Shown here: piece after piece, positions 1 to 5,287 of the stretch
How the letters are laid out: the number at the start of each line of letters is the position of its first letter
How positions within the stretch are numbered: the stretch's first letter is position 1
Source: Candidatus Kaiserbacteria bacterium
GTDB taxonomy: Bacteria; Patescibacteriota; Minisyncoccia; Phycocordibacterales; UBA918
NCBI GenBank assembly: GCA_023264435.1
Contig: JAHFMK010000046.1
Coordinates: 1 to 5,287, forward strand
Length of the DNA stretch: 5,287 nt
Direction: 5' to 3'
Notes under the pieces: model-generated
What the model saw: only the letters and a program-made list of their open reading frames with translations
Database searches by the model: none
Told to the model about the DNA's origin: nothing
Position numbers and translations under genes: made by a program

Positions 1-17
1 CAACTTTTCAATATAAT

Positions 18-1010
18 TTATGGCAAATATTTTTTCTTGTTACGTTTATGTTCTTCAAATGTTTTTGCATAATAAAAATTACCGTCAGTGCCTGTAAGAT
101 AATACAGGTCATCTGTTTGTATTGGATACAGTACTGCATTAATTGCAACGAGACCAGGATTAGAAATCGGAGTTGGAGGTAGCCCTGTGTGAAGATACGT
201 ATTATATGGTGAGTCAAATGCAAGATCGTCTAACGTCAATTCATTACTCGTTTTATTGAGAATGTAGTCGAGAGTGGCATCAGTTTGTAACGGCATATCA
301 ATAGCAAGTCTATTTTGTAGAATGCCTGAAATATGTTTCATTGAAATTTCATCTTTTGCTTCACGTTCAAGAATAGAGGCAAGGATAAGTACATCATTTT
401 GTGTCATTCCTTTTTCATCTATGCGTGATAAAAGAGGAAGAAGTTTTGCGTTCATAGTATTTGAAAGGAGTTTTAGAATATCATCTGCACTCATTCCATC
501 AGTAATAAAATAGGTGTCTGGAAAAAGTTTTCCTTCATATGATTGTAAAGAAATCTGAGTATTTGATGCCCTAAATTTTTCTGGTAAATATGTTTCAAAA
601 TCACGCACAGAAAATCCTTCTGGAAAAGTAATTTTATATGTGGGTGACATGTATGTACCTTGAGTCAGTGCCTGTGCAACCATAAACGTGGAAATTGAAT
701 CAGTAAATTGATATGTGCCTGCAAGTATGTATGAATGTGGATAGAAAAAATGTAATATGACCCTGAGCAAAAGCGATGAATGAATAATCTGAGCGTCCTG
801 TAACTGTTCGCTGATTTGACGAGGTGAAATGCCGTCAGATATTACCACTGGTGTAAGTTGAGGAAAATGTGAAGGAGGTTTATTTGCAAAATAGACTATT
901 AATGAAGCAAAAATTATTCCAATAAAAAGTAGAGTTATAAGTATACGAATTAATTTTCGCATACGATCAATATATGGAGGAGTTATATCCGTTTCTGGAA
1001 GAGTAAGCAT
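18..1010 (-). CDS. mltG: MltG/YceG-like endolytic murein transglycosylase
   Basis: The product (330 aa from the chosen ATG) is a membrane-anchored lytic transglycosylase, a family that cleaves nascent glycan strands within the chain and is thought to end their elongation. A cytoplasmic N-terminus precedes one transmembrane helix (about residues 20-41). A LysM-like region follows (about 55-120), then the YceG catalytic domain: FPEGFSVRD (129-137), YEGKLFPDTYF (158-168), ASILERE (211-217) with the presumed catalytic Glu at 215, LQTDAT (241-246), and SPYNTY with GLPPTPISNPG (267-286). The end, YYAKTFEEHKRN, is also typical, and length is close to the E. coli protein (340 aa). The reading frame opens at a TTG at 1070, but that would overlap the upstream gene by 53 bases. 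I prefer ATG 1010, seven bases after the upstream TAG; ATG 962 (314 aa, starting MRKLIRIL) is also possible. Neither has a Shine-Dalgarno. It is probably cotranscribed with the upstream membrane protein gene. Family assignment is firm; the start is not. Confidence 0.93.
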   Translation of the reverse strand: MLTLPETDITPPYIDRMRKLIRILITLLFIGIIFASLIVYFANKPPSHFPQLTPVVISDGISPRQISEQLQDAQIIHSSLLLRVILHFFYPHSYILAGTYQFTDSISTFMVAQALTQGTYMSPTYKITFPEGFSVRDFETYLPEKFRASNTQISLQSYEGKLFPDTYFITDGMSADDILKLLSNTMNAKLLPLLSRIDEKGMTQNDVLILASILEREAKDEISMKHISGILQNRLAIDMPLQTDATLDYILNKTSNELTLDDLAFDSPYNTYLHTGLPPTPISNPGLVAINAVLYPIQTDDLYYLTGTDGNFYYAKTFEEHKRNKKKYLP

Positions 1011-1017
1011 AGGACGA

Positions 1018-2340
1018 CTAAATGGGAAGATTTGAAGGAGCTTCAGATCGTTTTGATGGTATCCGAGCAAGTGTTGGGGTCGTGACTACTTTACCAGGAA
1101 AATGAAATATTGTTGCAAGTTCCTCAGTTGTCATAACTTTTGGTGTATCAGATTCACTTCTATGTTCATATTTCCTACGTTTGTAATAATCTAATTCTTC
1201 TTTTTTATAGTGCACTACTCTCTTTCCTTTTGGGTCTTGCCACCATGGCCAGTCAAAATCTGTACGCCACCGTGGACCAATTGCATTTCTGTTCAAATCA
1301 TCGTAACTCTTCCAGCTTGTATTCATGGCACCAATTCGTTCACCTGGAAGATATTTTTCTTTTTTACCAAGATACATACCACGGATTGCGGTATTAAAAG
1401 CATTTTTTCCAAGACTTCGTTCTATGGCTTTTATTGTGTCCTTTTCAGTATCTGTGAGGAGTTGCATCACGTTACCAGTAGTTTCTGCACCTGCACGTTT
1501 AACAGCACTTTCAATGATTTTTTTAATTTCCATTTTAGCAGGATCCTTCCAATCGGTATGTTTAGAAAGAGAGCCATCCTTGAATGATACTGCACGATTT
1601 GCTTCTATAAGAATTTGAATCCAGATATTTTCATCTGGACCTATGCTACCGAGGAGTTCAATCATGGTAGCAATCGGATCGACTTTTTCTTCTTCTTTTG
1701 GCATTTTATCAAGTCCAAATTCGATATACGTTTTTATGGGATAGGCATCAGCTTTTTTTAGTCCATAATGAAATGCCATGTAAGAATATGTGTTTGTATC
1801 CCAAGGAATTTCTGCAGTGTAATCAATATCGAGTTCATGGATCTCTATCCCGGGATAGTTTGCATATAATTGTGTTTCAATAATATTTTTAAATTTAGCT
1901 CGTGGTGTATTGATATAGAAACGGACATCTCCTCCGCGTGAAACAAGTTCTAGACTATATACAGGCGGGTGCTTACCATCAATGTATGTTTGTACATAAT
2001 TGTCTGCTGAGTTTGTTTGATGCATCTGAACGAGTACTCGCTCCATTGCCTCTGGTGACTTAAAAATTTCTTGCGGGAGTTTTATTTCAAGTGTAACTCT
2101 TCCTTGCTTTCGTCTAAATTTAGCGTGTACATAATCAAGCCATGCTTCATAAAATAGCAAAAACATGGTAAAAGGTAACCAAAGCGGTGCTGTGCTAATT
2201 ACGTATCCAAATACAGTGTTTGAGGAGGGCGTAATATATATGAATATAATGAATGCAAGAATAATACCAAATGCTGCAAAAAAATATTTTGTATCGATAC
2301 CAAAACCTTCTATAAATTCAATGATGCCATGCATATACAT
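1018..2340 (-). CDS. Two-helix membrane protein of unknown function, CPR-type family
   Basis: I cannot assign a function to this 440-aa protein. Two hydrophobic helices (about residues 18-36 and 44-64) precede a basic stretch (HAKFRRKQGR, 72-81), so the rest is probably cytoplasmic by the positive-inside rule. The soluble part starts with an alpha/beta region (82-250) containing LEIKLPQEIFKSPEAM, SRGGDVRFYI and YANYPGIEI. A charged helical segment follows (260-320), then a Trp-rich patch (FDWPWWQDP, 362-370). The tail carries TTEELATIFHFPGKVV (404-419) and TPTLARIPSK (421-430). From memory, these motifs recur in uncharacterised Patescibacteria proteins, some continuing into a VirB4/DUF87-like ATPase; here no Walker motif is present and the protein stops at NLPI. 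A role in a secretion or conjugation-like envelope machine is inference only. The start is ATG 2340, with a second in-frame ATG at 2334; neither has a Shine-Dalgarno. mltG follows after seven bases. Confidence 0.85.
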   Translation of the reverse strand: MYMHGIIEFIEGFGIDTKYFFAAFGIILAFIIFIYITPSSNTVFGYVISTAPLWLPFTMFLLFYEAWLDYVHAKFRRKQGRVTLEIKLPQEIFKSPEAMERVLVQMHQTNSADNYVQTYIDGKHPPVYSLELVSRGGDVRFYINTPRAKFKNIIETQLYANYPGIEIHELDIDYTAEIPWDTNTYSYMAFHYGLKKADAYPIKTYIEFGLDKMPKEEEKVDPIATMIELLGSIGPDENIWIQILIEANRAVSFKDGSLSKHTDWKDPAKMEIKKIIESAVKRAGAETTGNVMQLLTDTEKDTIKAIERSLGKNAFNTAIRGMYLGKKEKYLPGERIGAMNTSWKSYDDLNRNAIGPRWRTDFDWPWWQDPKGKRVVHYKKEELDYYKRRKYEHRSESDTPKVMTTEELATIFHFPGKVVTTPTLARIPSKRSEAPSNLPI

Positions 2341-2344
2341 TAGT

Positions 2345-2350
2345 AGTATA
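2345..2350 (-). promoter_or_regulatory. Possible -10 element (TATACT) for the membrane protein gene
   Basis: TATACT reads on the minus strand just after the terminator hairpin and four bases before ATG 2340. It matches the TATAAT consensus at five of six positions. A start about seven bases downstream would fall on or next to the ATG, giving a leaderless or nearly leaderless transcript. No convincing -35 lies at the right distance, because that region is inside the hairpin. A second promoter is expected here if the terminator is efficient, but AT-rich sequence yields such hexamers by chance. Confidence 0.25.
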
Positions 2351-2352
2351 TA

Positions 2353-2393
2353 ACAAAACCCACAGGAAAACTTTGTTTTCCTGTGGGTTTTGT
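2353..2393 (-). terminator. Rho-independent terminator after the sigma-4/HARE gene
   Basis: Bases 2353-2371 pair perfectly with 2375-2393, a 19-bp stem closed by a three-base loop. The GC-rich core (CCCACAGG with CCTGTGGG) is flanked by A4 on the 5' side and T4 on the 3' side, the usual intrinsic terminator pattern; the T4 is itself part of the extended stem. It starts five bases after the TAA of the upstream gene. The hairpin is nearly symmetric, so it could also stop plus-strand transcription, although no plus-strand gene is seen. Confidence 0.88.
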
Positions 2394-2398
2394 AGAAA

Positions 2399-3424
2399 TT
2401 ATTCTGCGAGTATATAATTCCCGTCTTGCAAACGTTTGAAGAGTGTTGTGTCTTGCAGGTTTACGATAATAGTATTGTCCTTTACGTATCGTTCTTTTCG
2501 AACTTTATCAATTATTTCTTCTCGTGTCAGAGGGCCATGAGTGATAAGAATATCACGAAGCACATCTTTTACCACACCAGCAGAATACCCCCATTCAGTA
2601 AGTGCATACAAACCACGACCAACCAGCACAAAACGTTTATCTTTAATGAGTTCGTTGTGAGTTGTTGCGGTATGTGCTTTTTTTTCAAAGAGTGTTCTGA
2701 TTGCTTCTGAAACTTCTTTAAAATGCATAGGTGAACCATGTCGTTTTACGGTGAGATATGCGTAGTCTCGAATTCCCTTTGCATGTACATTTGGGCTTGA
2801 TGCGTGACCCCATTCTCCGAGTGGATTTTTGTCGATTTGTTTTGAAATAGTGAGCCACCGACGAAGTACTTTTTCATCACGATATTTTTCTTCTATATCA
2901 CCAAGCTCATTTTTTAAACGAGCGATGATTTCATCCTCTGAGATAAGATCATCTTCATCGAGTCCGTTAAAAATATTTTGTAGTGCTGATTCAACAGTGC
3001 GAGAAAGTTTTTGTTCGAGACACCATCGATAATTGAAAACATTATCTTCCTTAATACGTTTAAACGGTTCACCGACAACGAGGATAAAATATAAATGATT
3101 TCTAAGTGTTTGATCTTTCGTGAGTGTATTAAATAATTCTTGTTCACTGATGACACCACCGAGATCATGGATAGATGTTTTTAATTCTTCAAATGTAGTT
3201 TCAAATTCTTTGTATACATCAGATTTTTGAATTGTTTGTATGCCGTAATTCTCAATTTGTCGTACTCGTTCACGTGTAATTCCGTATATTTTACCAATAC
3301 TTTCAAGCGTATATGTTTGTGACGTAGCATCAAGTCCATAACGTTTTTCGAGCACATCGCGGGCACGATCAGGAAGCACAGAAAGTAGTTTTTTAGTAAT
3401 TTGTTTCGGCTTAAAGGTAATCAT
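2399..3424 (-). CDS. Sigma-70 region 4 / HARE-HTH domain regulator
   Basis: This 341-aa protein (from ATG 3424) joins a sigma-factor DNA-binding module to HTH domains. The N-terminal 65 residues are sigma region 4: LPDRARDVLEKRYGL (17-31), TLESIGKIYGI (39-49) and the recognition helix TRERVRQIEN (50-59), which in sigma factors contacts the -35 element. The middle (about 70-195) is mostly helical and charged. A HARE-type HTH (about 220-280) includes GSPMHFKEV, HNELIKDKRFVLVGRGLY and ALTEWGY; it is related to the N-terminal domain of the RNA polymerase delta subunit. A last winged-helix-like unit (298-339) starts with PLTREEIIDKV. Region 2, which binds core polymerase and melts the -10, is absent, so this is not a complete sigma factor; a polymerase-associated regulator is my inference. 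The open frame extends to GTG 3475, but the ATG fits the family start I remember (MITFKPKQITKK). A terminator follows at once; leuS lies 85 bases upstream. Its DNA targets are unknown. Confidence 0.88.
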   Translation of the reverse strand: MITFKPKQITKKLLSVLPDRARDVLEKRYGLDATSQTYTLESIGKIYGITRERVRQIENYGIQTIQKSDVYKEFETTFEELKTSIHDLGGVISEQELFNTLTKDQTLRNHLYFILVVGEPFKRIKEDNVFNYRWCLEQKLSRTVESALQNIFNGLDEDDLISEDEIIARLKNELGDIEEKYRDEKVLRRWLTISKQIDKNPLGEWGHASSPNVHAKGIRDYAYLTVKRHGSPMHFKEVSEAIRTLFEKKAHTATTHNELIKDKRFVLVGRGLYALTEWGYSAGVVKDVLRDILITHGPLTREEIIDKVRKERYVKDNTIIVNLQDTTLFKRLQDGNYILAE

Positions 3425-3465
3425 ATGTAATGTATATATTGAATTGTCCTCCAAAATGACACTTA

Positions 3466-3494
3466 TTTGTATCACGATATTACAGATGAGTCAA
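3466..3494 (-). promoter_or_regulatory. Candidate sigma-70-type promoter in the leuS spacer
   Basis: On the minus strand TTGACT (3494-3489) matches five of six -35 consensus bases. After a 17-base spacer comes TACAAA (3471-3466), four of six for the -10, preceded by TG one base upstream as in extended -10 promoters. The expected transcript start is near 3459. This lies upstream of ATG 3424 and downstream of GTG 3475, so if the promoter is real it supports the ATG start. It would let the regulator be expressed apart from leuS. Confidence 0.45.
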
Positions 3495-3509
3495 GGAGGT
3501 TGGATACAA

Positions 3510-5287
3510 TTATGTGCCTGAAATCACCAGATTTATGATACGGTTTGGAACGAAAATAATACGAGTAATTTCCCCCACAATTTTCTCTGCAAAAAGATTG
3601 TTGTTTTTTAGTATTTCTAATACCATATCTTGATTTGAATCTAATGGCACTTCAATAACACCACGCATTTTTCCATTTATCTGTATACTGATTTTGGTGA
3701 TTGTATCGTTATGTATTGATACATCTGCATTCGGCCACGCTGTTGTATGTATTGAGTGAGTTTCTCCAATTTTTGCCCACAATTCATCTGTGATATGTGG
3801 TGCAAATGGTGCCACAAGCTGTAGGAATATCTTGTAAGAATTATTTGAAATTCCTTCTTTTTCGGCAAGGTTTATAAACACCATCAGAGCACTGATGGCC
3901 GTATTAAATTTGTATAGTGCAATATCATCAGTTACCTTCACTATTGTTTTATGAAGTAATTTGGTAACTTCAATGTGTTCTTCATTATGTATATGTTCAT
4001 CGAGCCCGTACACCCTTTCAAGGAAACGTCTGAGCCCCACTACCCCACCAAAGTTCCATGGATAGTTTGATGGTTCACCATACGGCCCCATAAATGCAAG
4101 AAACATTTTAATCGTATCAGCACCAAGAAGCTTTACTTGTTCATCTGGGTCAAGTACATTTCCTCTCGACTTACTCATTTTGTTTCCATCAGTGCCAAGC
4201 ACTAATCCACGATTGATGCGTTTGGTATAGGGTTCTTTGTCTGCAACAAGTCCAAGGTCGTAGAGTGCCTTATGCCAGAAACGTGAATAAAGTACATGCA
4301 TTGTGGTGTGTTCTGAACCACCAAAGTAAACATCAATTGGCATCCATTCCTTTTGCTTTTCAAGTGATGAGAGAGACTCAGTATTTTTGGTATCAAGATA
4401 ACGAAGGTAATACCATGAAGAATCCACAAACGTATCCATCGTTTCATATTCTGGTGTCCACCCTTCTCCAAAAATGCGAGTGACACGTGTTTTTAACTCT
4501 ATACTTTTTGCAAGCGGTGGTTCGCCAGTGGGAGTAAAATCAACATCAGTGGGGAGATGCCACGGTAGATGTTCTTTTGGGATTGGGCACGGCTTTCCAT
4601 CAGGGTCGTACACAATAGGGATAGGTACACCCCAGTATCGCTGACGTCCAATAGACCAGTCTCGCAGACGATAGGTATTGGTGAGTCGACCACCAACTTT
4701 TTTGGTAATAGCTATCTTTGCTTCTTCTGAAGAGAACCCATTATATTCACCTGAATTAATGAGTATGCAGTCACTGTCAGTAAGTGGCTCTGATTTATTT
4801 AAAATTATTGATTCTAATATCTCAGATGCACTGATTTTCTTTTCAGAATTATCGTTAAATGTTGGCGTAGGGAAAGTATGTGGTTTATTAACGTATGTAA
4901 TAGGGAGAGTGTATTTCTGAGCAAACGCAAAATCTCGTTCATCGTGCGCGGGTACTGCCATGATTGCGCCTGTGCCGTATCCTTTCAGTACGTAGTCAGC
5001 AACATACACAGGAATGGTCTCACCGTTTACAGGATTTATAGCAGTAATTTCCTCTAACAAAACTCCTGATTTTTCTTTCTCAGATTTGGTACGAGTCATT
5101 TCATCTTTTTGTATCGTCTCTTTAATATATGAAGCAACATCATTCCAATTTTTTATCGTGTTTCTGTGTGTTTGTACAAGGTCATGCTCAGGCGCGAGAA
5201 CAAGGTATGTTGCTCCATAAAGTGTGTCCGGACGAGTTGTAAATATGGTGAGTGAGTCTCCTGTAGAAAGTGTGAAATCAATCTCAG
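3510..5287 (-). CDS. leuS: Leucyl-tRNA synthetase, C-terminal part (5' end outside window)
   Basis: This class I synthetase charges tRNA-Leu with leucine in the cytoplasm. The window holds about 592 C-terminal codons; the frame stays open to 5287, so the ATG at 5099 is an internal Met. Roughly the first 200-240 residues, with the HIGH motif, are missing. The fragment begins inside the CP1 editing domain: the Thr-rich TTRPDT lies at 5223-5240, followed by LYGATYLVLAPEH, then GYGTGAIMAVPAHDERDFAFA, split here as GYGTGAIMAV and PAHDERDFAF. Next come the return to the catalytic core (YRLRDWSIGRQRYWG), DTFVDSSWYYLRY, GGSEHTTMH, and KMSKS at 4167-4181. The helical anticodon-binding domain (HKTIVKVTDDI, FNTAISALM, PFAPHITDELW) and the small C-terminal domain (QINGKMRGVIEVP to VPNRIINLVI) complete it. 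There is no large leucine-specific insertion before KMSKS (only LVLGTDGN), as in Bacillus-type enzymes. It ends in TAA with no clear terminator, so readthrough into the next gene is likely. Confidence 0.97.
   Translation of the reverse strand, partial: EIDFTLSTGDSLTIFTTRPDTLYGATYLVLAPEHDLVQTHRNTIKNWNDVASYIKETIQKDEMTRTKSEKEKSGVLLEEITAINPVNGETIPVYVADYVLKGYGTGAIMAVPAHDERDFAFAQKYTLPITYVNKPHTFPTPTFNDNSEKKISASEILESIILNKSEPLTDSDCILINSGEYNGFSSEEAKIAITKKVGGRLTNTYRLRDWSIGRQRYWGVPIPIVYDPDGKPCPIPKEHLPWHLPTDVDFTPTGEPPLAKSIELKTRVTRIFGEGWTPEYETMDTFVDSSWYYLRYLDTKNTESLSSLEKQKEWMPIDVYFGGSEHTTMHVLYSRFWHKALYDLGLVADKEPYTKRINRGLVLGTDGNKMSKSRGNVLDPDEQVKLLGADTIKMFLAFMGPYGEPSNYPWNFGGVVGLRRFLERVYGLDEHIHNEEHIEVTKLLHKTIVKVTDDIALYKFNTAISALMVFINLAEKEGISNNSYKIFLQLVAPFAPHITDELWAKIGETHSIHTTAWPNADVSIHNDTITKISIQINGKMRGVIEVPLDSNQDMVLEILKNNNLFAEKIVGEITRIIFVPNRIINLVISGT

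Noticed and set aside
1210..1618. Plus-strand open frames of 97-125 codons opposite the membrane protein gene.
   Set aside because: They overlap each other and lie wholly antisense to a well-supported gene. Their translations are rich in Phe, Ser and Cys with no recognisable motif, as expected of shadows.
2353..2393. The perfect inverted repeat as a transposon end, MITE or attachment site.
   Set aside because: It is a single compact hairpin with a three-base loop, GC core and T-tract directly after a stop codon, which a terminator explains; no flanking duplication or transposase is present.
3473..3475. GTG 3475 as the start of the sigma-4/HARE gene.
   Set aside because: It lacks a Shine-Dalgarno, lies upstream of the start expected from the candidate promoter, and the added 17 residues do not fit the family start I remember. 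It is not fully excluded.
4182..4210. LeuRS lacks the large leucine-specific insertion before KMSKS found in E. coli.
   Set aside because: Bacillus-type LeuRS also has only a short loop there, so this is normal family variation.
5097..5099. ATG at 5099 as the leuS start.
   Set aside because: The frame continues upstream with clear LeuRS editing-domain sequence (TTRPDT at 5223-5240) to the window edge, so this Met is internal.
1..5287. Alternative genetic code (TGA as Gly, seen in some Patescibacteria lineages).
   Set aside because: All four genes read through with standard codons and end at TAA or TAG at family-appropriate positions, with no in-frame TGA.

Overview
This is an AT-rich window in which every supported gene lies on the minus strand. 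Four protein genes read from high to low coordinates: the C-terminal part of leucyl-tRNA synthetase (leuS, cut by the window edge at 5287), a protein combining sigma-70 region 4 with a HARE-type HTH, a two-helix membrane protein of unknown function, and an MltG/YceG-type endolytic murein transglycosylase. Gene spacing is tight and the standard genetic code fits: stops are TAA, TAA, TAG and TAA, and no in-frame TGA is needed. The sigma-4/HARE protein and the membrane protein resemble families I remember mainly from Candidate Phyla Radiation bacteria (Patescibacteria, Parcubacteria-like). Low GC, compact layout and missing Shine-Dalgarno sites agree with that, so I infer a Patescibacteria chromosome. 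The placement rests on recalled family resemblance, not a search.

Layout: leuS fills 3510-5287. An 85-base spacer (3425-3509) follows, with a fair sigma-70-like promoter and some self-complementary sequence. The sigma-4/HARE gene (2399-3424) ends in a strong 19-bp hairpin terminator (2353-2393) that starts only five bases after its stop. The membrane protein gene (1018-2340) begins 12 bases past that hairpin, with a -10-like hexamer almost touching the ATG, so it may be transcribed without a leader. mltG (18-1010) follows seven bases after its stop and is probably cotranscribed with it. The 17 bases at the left edge hold nothing I can call.

The genes form at least two likely transcription units: leuS with or without the regulator, then membrane protein plus mltG. 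They cover translation, transcription control and the cell envelope. I see no RNA gene, mobile element, CRISPR array or defence locus. The points most worth a second look are the sigma-like protein that lacks region 2, the membrane protein that ends where I recall related proteins continuing into an ATPase domain, and the lack of a properly placed Shine-Dalgarno at all three visible gene starts.
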